Counted from the first letter of the stretch, positions 42,512-50,778 are shown. The stretch is 64,000 nucleotides of DNA from Lachnospiraceae bacterium (GCA_015057165.1 SVEY01000005.1:70593-134592), one strand, 5' to 3'. Notes: generated by a model from the sequence alone, not told the origin. Translations and numbers: made by a program.

Positions 42512-44608
42512 ATGAGTAATGCTACGAAGAATAATTCTGAAAATGTGTTGAATAAATTAGAAAAACTAAAAATAGTAAAGATTATAAGAGATGCACTCGT
42601 TAATATTATTCCAGTGCTGATAATTGGTGCCTTTGCACTAATAATTAAGTCATTTCCTGTAGGAGCATATCAAAGTTTTATTGAGACTTTCGCAGGAGGT
42701 TTTATATATAAGCTGGCTGAGGCTATTTATAGTGCTACATTTGGGGTGCTTTCTGTCTATATGACATATTCTATTACTATTTCTTATATGCGACTTAATG
42801 AAGACTATGAAGCTAGTAGTGGAGGGGCATGTATTGCAACTCTTGTGTCATTTTTTATTCTGTCAGGTGTCTATCTTGAAGACTTTAGTATAGATTGCCT
42901 CGGGGCTAAGTCTATGTTTCTAGCAATTATAACTGGACTTGTTGCTACATGGTTATATTGTAAATTAGATAGATTCTTTAGACAACGTAGACTAAAGGCT
43001 TATTCTGCAGGGGCTGATAGAATATTTAATAGAATGCTGCAGACAATACTACCAATAGTAATTGTTACATCATTATTTGGTTTGATTAATACAATTATTA
43101 TTCTTATTGCAAATGAGAATTCAGCACGAGAGCTGCTTGCTTCAATTGCTAATAGCATGTTTTCTTTTGGTGATGTGGGATTCTTTAAGGGATTCTTATT
43201 CGTGCTTTTATCTTCAGTACTTTGGTTCTTCGGAATTCATGGTAGCGATACTTTAGAGGGTGTGATGCAGACGTATTTTTCACCAGGAGTATTGGAGAAC
43301 CAAGCTTCAGTTATGGCAGGTGAAGCTCCTACTAATATTTTGACAAAAGAATTCTTTGACTGTTTTGTGCTTATTGGAGGTTGTGGAACAACTATAAGTC
43401 TATTACTTGCAATAATTATATTCTCAAAGAATTCATCTAGAAGAAATATGGGGTATACTGCCGCAGTTCCAATGATTTTCAATATAAATGAATTGATGGT
43501 ATTTGGACTCCCTATTATATTCAATCCTATTATGTTAATTCCATTTCTAGCAACTCCACTTGTATGCTATTCCCTGTCTTATGCATCTATTGCAACCGGA
43601 ATAGTACCTATGATAACTAATGAGGTGGAGTGGACCACACCTATTATATTAGGTGGATATACGGCAACAGGATCTGTTAATGGCGCAATACTACAGGTTG
43701 TCAATGTTATAGTTGGTGTCTTGATTTACGCGCCTTTTGTACGAATACTCGATAAGTATTCTGCCAAGGAAATGCAGGATGGATTTAGTGATTTTATGTC
43801 ATATTACCTGGATAATGAGCAAGACCTGGCTAGTATAAAGATGACTGAGCTTAATAATGTATACGGTGAGATGGCAAGAGAGATATCTTCCGATCTTAAG
43901 AATAGTCTTGCAAAACTAGTTATACTTTATTATCAACCACAATATAGCTATGACGGAACATGCATTGGGGCAGAAGCGCTTCTACGTTGTCCTCATCCTG
44001 CCTATGGTATACTTTATCCACCACTTGTAATCAAACTTGCACAAGAAGGGGGATATCTAATTGAATTAGAGAGAATGGTATTTGTAAAAGCTATGGAAGA
44101 GCATCCTATGTTCATACAGAAATATGGAAAAGATGCGAAATTGTCAATTAATGTAACTGCAACTACTGTGCTTTCGCCAGAGTATCTTCATTTCCTTAAG
44201 GAGTATAATGATATAGAACCATTTGCTGGTAGGAATATATGCCTTGAGATTACAGAACAGGAAACTCTCACCCTTAATGATGATACTATTAAAGCACTTA
44301 AATCAATTAAAGAGATGGGAGTACTTCTTGCAATTGATGATTTTTCCATGGGACAGACATCTATCAATTACCTTAAGAATAATTTGTTCGACGTGATTAA
44401 GCTAGATGGTTCCCTTGTAAAGGGACTTCTTGAGGAAGAGAACTGTCGAGAGATTATTTCTTCTATAACCCAACTTGCAGATGCATTGTCTCTATCTGTT
44501 CTTGCTGAATATGTTGAGACAGAAGAGCATAGAGAAGAACTTCATGATATTGGATGTGATTGTTATCAAGGGTATCTTTATTCTAAAGCAGAACCTCTTG
44601 AGAAATAA
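42512..44608 (+). CDS. PTS EIIC-like membrane domain fused to an EAL domain
   Basis: The product has 698 residues. Residues ~15-420 form a polytopic domain like cellobiose/lactose-type PTS EIIC, with WFFGIHGSD and NINELMVFGLPIIFNP, both conserved in that family. Residues ~450-698 are an EAL domain with the catalytic set visible: EALLR, N in SINVTATTV, EITEQE, DDFSMG, IKLDGSL, AEYVE and QGYLYSK, so c-di-GMP phosphodiesterase activity is plausible. No EIIA or EIIB gene is adjacent. The membrane half may act as sugar sensor or non-PTS transporter tuning local c-di-GMP. Single gene flanked by terminators. Confidence 0.9.
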   Translation: MSNATKNNSENVLNKLEKLKIVKIIRDALVNIIPVLIIGAFALIIKSFPVGAYQSFIETFAGGFIYKLAEAIYSATFGVLSVYMTYSITISYMRLNEDYEASSGGACIATLVSFFILSGVYLEDFSIDCLGAKSMFLAIITGLVATWLYCKLDRFFRQRRLKAYSAGADRIFNRMLQTILPIVIVTSLFGLINTIIILIANENSARELLASIANSMFSFGDVGFFKGFLFVLLSSVLWFFGIHGSDTLEGVMQTYFSPGVLENQASVMAGEAPTNILTKEFFDCFVLIGGCGTTISLLLAIIIFSKNSSRRNMGYTAAVPMIFNINELMVFGLPIIFNPIMLIPFLATPLVCYSLSYASIATGIVPMITNEVEWTTPIILGGYTATGSVNGAILQVVNVIVGVLIYAPFVRILDKYSAKEMQDGFSDFMSYYLDNEQDLASIKMTELNNVYGEMAREISSDLKNSLAKLVILYYQPQYSYDGTCIGAEALLRCPHPAYGILYPPLVIKLAQEGGYLIELERMVFVKAMEEHPMFIQKYGKDAKLSINVTATTVLSPEYLHFLKEYNDIEPFAGRNICLEITEQETLTLNDDTIKALKSIKEMGVLLAIDDFSMGQTSINYLKNNLFDVIKLDGSLVKGLLEEENCREIISSITQLADALSLSVLAEYVETEEHREELHDIGCDCYQGYLYSKAEPLEK

Positions 44609-44612
44609 AATA

Positions 44613-44646
44613 AGCTGTGTACCATTATTGGTACACAGCTTTCTCT
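44613..44646. terminator. Shared terminator between the EIIC-EAL and gpx genes
   Basis: A perfect 11-bp stem pairs AGCTGTGTACC (44613-44623) with GGTACACAGCT (44630-44640). T-rich sequence follows on the plus strand, and AAAATAA precedes it, giving T residues on the minus strand, so it can serve both convergent genes. Confidence 0.85.
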
Positions 44647-44649
44647 TTC

Positions 44650-45195
44650 TTACAACATAGCCTCTACTTCTTTTCTTAATTCCTTCATATCATATGTTGG
44701 CTCAAATCTCTTAACAACATTTCCATCTCTGTCAACTAAGAACTTGGTGAAGTTCCATTTGATATAAGCTTTGTCTCCGTATTTCTTGTTGTTCTTACTT
44801 GCAATTTTGTCAAATGCTTTATTCTTAAGACCTTTGCCGAATCCCTCAAATGGTTTCTCTGTTGCAAGATATGCAAATAATGGATCTGCTGTATCGCCGT
44901 TTACATCAATCTTAGTGAATTGTGGAAATTCTGTTCCAAACTTAAGTGTACAGAATTCATGAATTTCATCGTCATTACCAGGTGCCTGATTAGCAAATTG
45001 GTTACATGGGAAATCAAGAATTTCAAACCCTTTGTCTCTAAAATCTTTATACATTTCTTCAAGTGGATCATAGTGAGGTGTGAATCCACAACCTGTTGCA
45101 GTATTAACAATTAATAGTACTTTTCCTTCGTAATCTTTAAGACTTACGTCTTCGCCTTTTCTGTCTTTTACTGTGAAATCATATACATTAGCCAT
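44650..45195 (-). CDS. gpx: Glutathione peroxidase-family thiol peroxidase
   Basis: The 181-residue product has NTATGCGFTPHY with Cys in the active-site position used by Sec in animal enzymes, FPCNQFANQAPG with the conserved Gln, and WNFTKFLVDRDGN with catalytic Trp and Asn. Bacterial members usually use thioredoxin rather than glutathione to reduce hydroperoxides. AAGGAGGA precedes the start. It lies 20 bases downstream of an OhrR-like gene in the same direction, which points to peroxide-induced expression. Confidence 0.94.
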   Translation of the reverse strand: MANVYDFTVKDRKGEDVSLKDYEGKVLLIVNTATGCGFTPHYDPLEEMYKDFRDKGFEILDFPCNQFANQAPGNDDEIHEFCTLKFGTEFPQFTKIDVNGDTADPLFAYLATEKPFEGFGKGLKNKAFDKIASKNNKKYGDKAYIKWNFTKFLVDRDGNVVKRFEPTYDMKELRKEVEAML

Positions 45196-45215
45196 CTCAA
45201 AATCCTCCTTTTAAT

Positions 45216-45671
45216 TTAATTACTATTTGTCTCCATGTACGTAAGTGCTTTGTATGTCAATTTGTAAAGTGTCTTAAACTCATCCATTGTAAGACCGGTA
45301 CACTTAGCAATAGATGGTGGGATGTCTACTGCCTTTTCTTTGAGTTTTCTTCCTTCTTCTGTGATTTGAAGTAAGAGCAGTCGTTCATCTTCCTTCATTC
45401 TGTGTCTTGTAAGATAATTAGAATTCTCTAATCTCTTAAGAACTGGTGTAAGTGTTCCGTAGTCAAGATGAGTTAATCTAGCAAGTTCTCTAGAAGAAAT
45501 TGATTCCTTCTCCCACATAACCATCATCACAATGTATTGTGTATAGGTTAGCCCTAATTGCTTAAGGTAAGGAGAGTATTGTCTAACTAATTCCTTAGAG
45601 CATGCGTACAATGGAAAACAAACCTGATTATTAAGTTTTAAACAATCATAAGCATTTCCCTGAACACTCAT
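45216..45671 (-). CDS. MarR-family regulator, OhrR-like peroxide sensor
   Basis: The 151-residue winged-helix repressor begins with LKLNNQVCFPLYACSKELVRQYSPYLKQLGLTYTQYIVMMVMWE, closely resembling OhrR, including the reactive N-terminal Cys (about residue 18) that senses organic hydroperoxide. The wing motif DERLLLLQITEEG follows. Its own promoter overlaps a long palindrome (45695-45718). It forms an operon with gpx. Confidence 0.88.
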   Translation of the reverse strand: MSVQGNAYDCLKLNNQVCFPLYACSKELVRQYSPYLKQLGLTYTQYIVMMVMWEKESISSRELARLTHLDYGTLTPVLKRLENSNYLTRHRMKEDERLLLLQITEEGRKLKEKAVDIPPSIAKCTGLTMDEFKTLYKLTYKALTYMETNSN

Positions 45672-45694
45672 ATAGACCTCGTTTACTTTTGCAC

Positions 45695-45742
45695 TAATTA
45701 CTTTTACACAAGTAATTATATACCATTAATTTTTTTTGTCAA
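45695..45742 (-). promoter_or_regulatory. ohrR-like promoter and operator
   Basis: On the minus strand TTGACA (45742-45737) and TATAAT (45720-45715) are 16 bases apart. The palindrome TAATTACTT-N6-AAGTAATTA (45695-45718) overlaps the -10 box, as expected for an autoregulated MarR-type repressor. Confidence 0.75.
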
Positions 45743-45848
45743 TAGGAAATGTTAAATTTGTTATAATAATAAAACAATATTTGACAGAAGAACTTTATTC
45801 AATTATGTTATAATTCATTATAAGAATATTCATAAGGAGGTAATTATT

Positions 45849-46079
45849 ATGAAACTTGAATTATACATGTTCGATACATGTCCATATTGTCGTAAGGTTA
45901 TAAATGAGATACAGATGAGTGGAAGAAAAGATATTGAATTTCATGATATTAGAAAGAATGAGGATGATAGAAAGCGTCTAATAGAAGTAGGTGGCAAAGA
46001 GCAGGTTCCTTGTCTATTTATTGATGGAAAGCCAATGTATGAAAGCGATGACATAATTGCCTGGTTAAGAGCCAATTAG
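45849..46079 (+). CDS. Glutaredoxin-like protein
   Basis: The 76-residue thioredoxin-fold protein has the active site DTCPYCRKV (residues 9-17, CPYC dithiol), the cis-Pro region QVPCLFIDG and a C-terminal DDIIAWLRAN helix. It would reduce disulfides or handle glutathione-type thiols in the cytoplasm. AAGGAGG lies upstream. It stands divergent from the OhrR-gpx peroxide operon, consistent with a redox role. Confidence 0.9.
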   Translation: MKLELYMFDTCPYCRKVINEIQMSGRKDIEFHDIRKNEDDRKRLIEVGGKEQVPCLFIDGKPMYESDDIIAWLRAN

Positions 46080-46117
46080 TGATGTGTCATTAAGACACTA
46101 TTATATGGAGGAAAACT

Positions 46118-46330
46118 GTGAAAGATAAGAAAGTAAAAAGCATATTAATTCTAATACTGGCACTTGTAGTAACCATTGTTGCTGCTGTGTTAATCATGAA
46201 AATTATATCAGGTATGTATGGAATCTATACCACAATATGCGTAATTGTTGCATTAATAATTGGAGTGGCAATAGGAATAGTTATTGGATATGTTATTGGA
46301 AGAATAAGGGGGCAAAAGAGGGATGAGTGA
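46118..46330 (+). CDS. Small two-helix membrane protein
   Basis: The 70-residue product starts at a GTG preceded by TGGAGGA. Two hydrophobic helices (about residues 8-28 and 36-60) have Gly-rich faces (IIGVAIGIVIGYVIGRIRG) and basic ends. No family recognised. It follows the glutaredoxin gene by 38 bases and may be co-transcribed. Confidence 0.65.
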   Translation: MKDKKVKSILILILALVVTIVAAVLIMKIISGMYGIYTTICVIVALIIGVAIGIVIGYVIGRIRGQKRDE

Positions 46331-46375
46331 TAATATTGATGCATGATATATTCACTTAAAAAAACAAATATATAT

Positions 46376-46434
46376 AAAATGTCGCATTTTATGATTTAAT
46401 TGTGTATATATATGTGAAAGATAAATTTTATAAT
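46376..46434 (+). promoter_or_regulatory. Conserved upstream element of the first Nif11-type gene
   Basis: AAAATGTCGCATTTT (46376-46390) is a near palindrome. Exactly 23 bases from its start lies ATTGTGTATAT (46399 onward), then AAGATAA-like sequence and TATAAT at 46429-46434. The same two boxes with the same 23-base phasing occur before the second Nif11-type gene at 51768-51801. It is probably an activator site plus promoter. Confidence 0.65.
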
Positions 46435-46485
46435 AATTTATTTTTTAAAATATTATAGAATATTCGATAGAAGGGGGTAATTATT

Positions 46486-46779
46486 ATGAGAAAAGAATTA
46501 TTAAAGGGTTTAACAGATGAGCAAATTAAGAAGGTTGAAGCTTGCAAGAGTGCAGATGAAATCATAAATCTTGCTAAGGCAGAAGGTGTTGAACTTACTG
46601 AAGAACAGTTAGAAGCAGTATCTGGTGGTGGATGCTTTAGAAAATCAAAGGTAAAATGTCCTAATTGTGGTGCTGATTATCTTAGCTGTATGAAAGAAAA
46701 AGTATGGACAGATGATAGAACTAATGGATCTATTATTCAATACAGATGCTTATGTTGCGATTATGTATGGAAACAATAA
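46486..46779 (+). CDS. Nif11-type leader fused to zinc-ribbon tail (copy 1)
   Basis: The 97-residue product opens with a Nif11-like leader, MRKELLKGLTDEQIKKVEAC..AKAEGVELTEEQLEAVSGGG, ending in a double-Gly-type site at 47-49, as in RiPP precursors. The following 'core' is not hypervariable but looks like a zinc ribbon: C58-P-N-C61 and C88-L-C-C91-DYVW, plus C50 and C68. No lanthionine synthetase, radical SAM, YcaO or C39-peptidase transporter gene is near. A strong ribosome site (GAAGGGGG) is present. A paralog lies at 51873. Precursor peptide or small metal-binding protein are both possible. Confidence 0.8.
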   Translation: MRKELLKGLTDEQIKKVEACKSADEIINLAKAEGVELTEEQLEAVSGGGCFRKSKVKCPNCGADYLSCMKEKVWTDDRTNGSIIQYRCLCCDYVWKQ

Positions 46780-46811
46780 TATTACATATAATGTGATATG
46801 AGGTATATATT

Positions 46812-46883
46812 ATGAGAGAAGAATTATTGAAGGGTTTAACAGAAGAGCAATTAGAAGCAAGAAATATGGCTCCATGGGACTAG
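46812..46883 (+). pseudogene. Internally deleted third Nif11-type leader
   Basis: A 23-residue frame starts MREELLKGLTEEQLEA, i.e. the first 10 residues of the Nif11 leader joined directly to the TEEQLEA end segment, then a short unrelated tail and stop. This looks like recombination between the two similar DEQ/EEQ-coding stretches of a former full copy, deleting the leader middle and the zinc-ribbon tail. A ribosome site is poor. Confidence 0.6.
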
Positions 46884-46935
46884 TATTCTTGAAAAATCAA
46901 TAGATATTTAATATAATATCTTATATGACTAATTA

Positions 46936-46963
46936 ATATGCGCCTATATAAGGCGCATATTTT
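46936..46963 (+). terminator. Probable terminator after the Nif11 genes
   Basis: The perfect 10-bp stem ATATGCGCCT (46936-46945) and AGGCGCATAT (46951-46960) has a 5-nt loop and only three further T, so termination strength is uncertain. The rest of the gap up to the ZIP gene contains the operator at 46975-46990. Confidence 0.65.
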
Positions 46964-46974
46964 AAGGACGGTGG

Positions 46975-46990
46975 GTTAGGCTTGGCTAAC
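46975..46990. promoter_or_regulatory. Metal-repressor operator upstream of the ZIP gene
   Basis: GTTAG-GCTTGG-CTAAC is the same dyad with N6 spacing as in the feo promoter and before the P1B ATPase operon. Confidence 0.7.
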
Positions 46991-47053
46991 CATGCGTTAT
47001 AAGGTTCCGTTCCATCTCATTAACATCATTGTATTTATCTAAGGGGAATGAAA

Positions 47054-47842
47054 ATGCAGATATTGCAAACAGTAATAATAGGTCTATTAATTCCATTTGC
47101 AGGAACAGCACTTGGAGCAGCATGTGTATTTTTTCTGCGAAAAGATTTAAATAATCATGTCCAAAGAGCTCTAACGGGTTTTGCGGCAGGTGTTATGGTT
47201 GCTGCATCTATATGGAGTCTTATAGTTCCAGCAATTGAGCAATCGGAAGACAAAGGAAGACTTGCGTTCTTACCCGCATTTATCGGGTTTTGGTTAGGAA
47301 TTCTATTTTTGCTTGTCCTAGATCATGTGGTGCCACATTTGCATAGAAGAATCAATCAGGTTGAGGGTCCTAAGAGCCATCTTACAAGAACTGCTATGAT
47401 GGTCCTTGCTGTAACTCTTCATAATATTCCTGAAGGCATGGCAGTAGGTGTTGTATATGCAGGGCTTGTTAGCGGTTCAAGTGGCATCACTGCAGGTGGA
47501 GCCCTTGCACTTGCCATTGGTATAGCAATTCAGAATTTTCCAGAAGGAGCAATTATATCTATGCCCTTATATGCAGAGGGGAGAAGCAAACCCAAATCAT
47601 TCTGGCTTGGGATGATGTCAGGAGCAGTTGAGCCTGTTTTTGGTGGATTAACTATTCTAATTGCAGGAGTTGTTGTTCCCGCGATGCCATATCTTCTCTC
47701 ATTTGCAGCAGGAGCAATGATCTATGTTGTTGTGGAAGAATTAATACCGGAGATGTCTGTTGGTGAGCATTCCAACGTGGGAGTATTAGCTTTTGCTGTG
47801 GGCTTTAGTTTGATGATGGCATTAGATGTGGCGCTAGGGTGA
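47054..47842 (+). CDS. ZIP-family metal transporter
   Basis: The product has 262 residues from the ATG at 47054; AAGGGG is 7 bases upstream, whereas the ATG at 47048 is too close to it. There are about eight membrane helices. The metal-binding signatures HNIPEGMAVGV (TM4) and QNFPEGAIIS (TM5) identify the ZIP family (GufA/ZupT branch), followed by VVEELIPEM. ZIP proteins move Zn, Fe or Mn inward. The operator at 46975-46990 places it in the same metal regulon as feo, so Fe or Mn is more likely than Zn alone. Confidence 0.92.
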   Translation: MQILQTVIIGLLIPFAGTALGAACVFFLRKDLNNHVQRALTGFAAGVMVAASIWSLIVPAIEQSEDKGRLAFLPAFIGFWLGILFLLVLDHVVPHLHRRINQVEGPKSHLTRTAMMVLAVTLHNIPEGMAVGVVYAGLVSGSSGITAGGALALAIGIAIQNFPEGAIISMPLYAEGRSKPKSFWLGMMSGAVEPVFGGLTILIAGVVVPAMPYLLSFAAGAMIYVVVEELIPEMSVGEHSNVGVLAFAVGFSLMMALDVALG

Positions 47843-47843
47843 T

Positions 47844-47945
47844 GTTGAGAAGAATGGATTATTTGGAAGAAACGCTGGCTTCACAAAGGTTAAATCGGTG
47901 CATCACAAGAGTAAGCCATGGATTACGGTACTTGCGAAAAAGTAA
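47844..47945 (+). pseudogene. Remnant of a class I methyltransferase C-terminus (tentative)
   Basis: An open stretch without a start reads VEKNGLFGRNAGFTKVKSVHH followed by KSKPWITVLAKK and a stop. This resembles the last ~30 residues of UbiE-type SAM methyltransferases (the usual ending GF..V.V.HHKKKPW..VVAKK). It begins right after the ZIP stop codon. No upstream part is present. Frame and family are from pattern memory only. Confidence 0.4.
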
Positions 47946-47969
47946 AGGAATAGAGTTTTATAAGGTGAC

Positions 47970-48071
47970 TTGAAATAGTTATAATCATTTAGTATAATGT
48001 TAGTGATGACTAACTTACGAAGTGCCCGCAGAGGGTGCTTTCACTTAAACGCATAGTTAGCAATAACTAAC
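47970..48071 (+). promoter_or_regulatory. Promoter and two metal operators of the P1B ATPase operon
   Basis: TTGAAA (47970-47975), 17 bases, TATAAT (47993-47998). The dyad GTTAG-TGATGA-CTAAC (47999-48014) begins immediately after the -10 box, and GTTAG-CAATAA-CTAAC (48056-48071) lies just before the ribosome site. Both have the N6 spacing of the feo sites. Confidence 0.78.
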
Positions 48072-48092
48072 CAAATAATAGGAGGGATTATT

Positions 48093-48395
48093 ATGAAACT
48101 AAAAGGAATTGGATTATTTGCACTAGGTACACTTTTTGGATTGGAGGGAATTAAGCTTCTCTCATCTAGAGAGGCTAAGAAGGTCTATGCGCATTGTACC
48201 GCAGGAGTACTAAGGGCTAAGGACGATGTACTTGACCAGGTTACTGTTCTTCAGGAGAATTGTAGCGATATATACGAGGAAGCTAAGGCGATTAATGAAG
48301 AGAAAGAGAAGAACAGAGAGTCAGAAGAAGTTAGCGAAGCTAAGACAAAAACCAAGAAGAAAACTAGCAAAAACAAGAAGGATGCTGATAAATGA
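48093..48395 (+). CDS. Small protein of P1B ATPase operon (DUF6110-like)
   Basis: The 100-residue product has a short N-terminal hydrophobic helix (KGIGLFALGTLFGLEGIKLL), then SREAKKVYAHCTAGVLRAKDDVLDQVTVLQENCSDIYEEAKAIN and a highly charged Lys/Glu tail. I recall similar proteins (DUF6110) encoded just before heavy-metal P-type ATPases in Clostridia; that is from memory. The strong ribosome site AGGAGGG and 4-base overlap with the ATPase gene show co-translation. A regulatory or accessory subunit is plausible. Confidence 0.7.
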   Translation: MKLKGIGLFALGTLFGLEGIKLLSSREAKKVYAHCTAGVLRAKDDVLDQVTVLQENCSDIYEEAKAINEEKEKNRESEEVSEAKTKTKKKTSKNKKDADK

Positions 48396-50491
48396 GATAT
48401 GTAGTAAAGCACAAAATAAAGGGAAGAATAAGGGTTCATTTTCTTATGAAGAAAATGAACTTTGAAGAGGCAGATACCTTAGAATACTATCTTATTAATT
48501 TTGACGAGATTACAAAAGTCAAAGTATATGAGAGAACAGCTGACGCGGCCATATTCTTCAACTGTGACCAAGATAGAATTAGAGAGATACTAAGTAATTT
48601 CACTTTTGAAAATGTGACAGTACCTAAGTCGGTGCTTGAAAGCTCAAGTAGAGAAGCATCTGCAGAATACTTTGATAAAATAGTTACTAATGTTTTGGTT
48701 CACTATGCAATGCGTCTGGTTATTCCTTTTTCAGTTAGAGGAATCATTGCTACATTGAAATCAATCAAGTATATTTGGCGTGGCCTTAAATCAATCAAGG
48801 GTATGCATTTAAAGGTTGAACTTCTTGACGCCATTGCAATTGCTGCGGCTGTTATTATGGGAGACTATAATACTGCATCAAGCGTTATGTTCCTTCTTGG
48901 TGTTGGGGAAACTCTTGAGGATTGGACCCATAAGCGTTCTGTAGATGATTTGGCAAGACAGATGGCTCTGAATGTAGACCAGGTTTGGCTTGTAACAGGT
49001 GACAGCGAGGTCTTAACTGATTCATCAGCGATTAAGGAGGGAGATAAGGTTGTTGTTCGTATGGGCAATATAATTCCTTTTGACGGAGAAGTTGTTTTAG
49101 GTGATTCAATGGTTAACCAGGCGTCAATGACAGGTGAATCTGTGGCTGTTCAGAAAAGTGTTGGAATGAGTGTGTTTGCTGGCACAGTTGTTGAAGAAGG
49201 CGAAATAGTAATTAAGGTTACTAAGACGGAAGGTTGTGGTAGATTTGATAAGATCGTTAAGATGATTGAAGAGTCGGAGAAGATGAAATCCGAACAGGAA
49301 AACAAAGCAGAAAGAATGGCAGATAAGCTTGTGCCTTATACTCTTCTCGGTGCAGGTTTGACTTATGCATTTAGTCAAAATATAACGAAGGCCATATCGG
49401 TTCTAATGGTTGATTATTCATGTGCTTTGAAAATGGCTATGCCTATATCGGTATTGTCTGCCATAAGAGAAGCGGCGAAGTATGACATTACTGTTAAAGG
49501 TGGAAGGTTTTTAGAAGCTGTTGCCGACGCAGATACTATAGTGTTTGATAAGACAGGAACACTTACTAAAGCAAAGCCTACTGTTTGGAAAGTTGTTTCC
49601 TTTTGCGATGAGTCTGAAGAAGAGCTCCTTCGACAGGCTGCTTGTCTAGAAGAACATTTTCCACATTCAGTTGCTAAGGCTGTAGTGGATGCTGCAGAAA
49701 GTCAAGGGCTTAATCACGATGAACTGCATACAGATGTTGAGTATATAGTTGCACATGGAATTGCCTCTACAATTAATGATGAGAAAGCGGTAATAGGAAG
49801 TTATCATTTTGTATTCGAGGATGAAGGTGTCAAGATTCCAAGGGGTAAGAAGAAACTTTTTGATTCTCTGTCGGATGAATACTCACATCTATATTTTGCC
49901 AAGAACGGAAGGCTTTGTGCGTGCATTCTAATTGAAGACCCTATGAGGAAAGAAGTAAATGTTGTTGTGGACAAACTTCGTAGTCAGGGATTTAAGCATA
50001 TTGTTATGATGACTGGAGACAGTGAAAGAACTGCGTCGAAGATTGCGGCTGAGGCGGGAATAGATGAGTATTATGCTGAGGTACTTCCTGAGGACAAGGC
50101 GCGCTATATTGAAGATGCTAAGAATGAGGGGAGAAATGTAATTATGGTAGGAGATGGTATTAACGATTCTCCCGCACTTTCTGCCGCTGATGTGGGTATT
50201 GCCATAAGTGATGGCGCAGAGATAGCAAGGCAAATATCTGATATCACCATAAGTTCATCAGACCTGTGGAGTATAGTGACTTTGCGAGAGCTTAGCGTCA
50301 AACTAATGCAACGAATAAGATTTAATCACAGAACTATTGTTGGATTTAATACAGGACTTATCATTCTTGGAGTGGCTGGAATCTTATCTCCATCTGCATC
50401 TGCAATGCTTCATAATGGCTCAACTATTGCCCTTGGACTTAAGAGTATGACAAGTCTTTTGCCTGATGAAGATAAGTTGAACAATATGTAA
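48392..50491 (+). CDS. Heavy-metal translocating P1B-type ATPase
   Basis: The product has 699 residues. The N-terminal ~75 residues (HKIKGRIRVHF..) look like an HMA-type fold without CxxC. The phosphorylation site DKTGT has Asp386; TGES, MVGDGINDSPAL and hinge motifs are present. The transmembrane metal motif is DYSCALKMAMP (Cys344) rather than CPC or SPC, so the substrate class is not the usual Cu or Zn type. The promoter carries two DtxR-type operators, favouring Fe or Mn. An HMA protein gene follows. Confidence 0.92.
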   Translation: MRYVVKHKIKGRIRVHFLMKKMNFEEADTLEYYLINFDEITKVKVYERTADAAIFFNCDQDRIREILSNFTFENVTVPKSVLESSSREASAEYFDKIVTNVLVHYAMRLVIPFSVRGIIATLKSIKYIWRGLKSIKGMHLKVELLDAIAIAAAVIMGDYNTASSVMFLLGVGETLEDWTHKRSVDDLARQMALNVDQVWLVTGDSEVLTDSSAIKEGDKVVVRMGNIIPFDGEVVLGDSMVNQASMTGESVAVQKSVGMSVFAGTVVEEGEIVIKVTKTEGCGRFDKIVKMIEESEKMKSEQENKAERMADKLVPYTLLGAGLTYAFSQNITKAISVLMVDYSCALKMAMPISVLSAIREAAKYDITVKGGRFLEAVADADTIVFDKTGTLTKAKPTVWKVVSFCDESEEELLRQAACLEEHFPHSVAKAVVDAAESQGLNHDELHTDVEYIVAHGIASTINDEKAVIGSYHFVFEDEGVKIPRGKKKLFDSLSDEYSHLYFAKNGRLCACILIEDPMRKEVNVVVDKLRSQGFKHIVMMTGDSERTASKIAAEAGIDEYYAEVLPEDKARYIEDAKNEGRNVIMVGDGINDSPALSAADVGIAISDGAEIARQISDITISSSDLWSIVTLRELSVKLMQRIRFNHRTIVGFNTGLIILGVAGILSPSASAMLHNGSTIALGLKSMTSLLPDEDKLNNM

Positions 50492-50517
50492 AATGCGTAA
50501 GGAGAGTGAAGAATAAT

Positions 50518-50766
50518 ATGTATAAGACAACGCTTAAGATTGATGATATGATGTGCTCTATGTGTGAGGTACATGTTAATGATTTAATAAGAAATACTGT
50601 CCCTGGAGCAAAGAAGATAAAAAGTTCTCATAAGAAGGGTGAGAGTTCCTTCGTTTCGAAAGAAGAGCCTGATGAGCAAATGCTAAAAGAAGAATTATCT
50701 AAGCTGGGATATGAAATCAGATCAATGCAAACGGAAGCTATAGAAAAAAAGGGACTATTTGGATAG
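50518..50766 (+). CDS. HMA-domain metal-binding protein
   Basis: The 82-residue ferredoxin-like domain starts MYKTTLKIDDMMCSMCEVHVNDLIRNTVPGAKKIKSSHKKGESSFVSKEE; the MxCxxC metal site is at residues 11-16. The ATG at 50518 is preferred to the GTG at 50506, which touches the ribosome site AAGGAGA. It probably delivers metal to the ATPase encoded 26 bases upstream, which lacks CxxC in its own N-terminal domain. The spacing to the next gene (12 bases) indicates one operon. Confidence 0.85.
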   Translation: MYKTTLKIDDMMCSMCEVHVNDLIRNTVPGAKKIKSSHKKGESSFVSKEEPDEQMLKEELSKLGYEIRSMQTEAIEKKGLFG

Positions 50767-50778
50767 GAAAGATAAATT

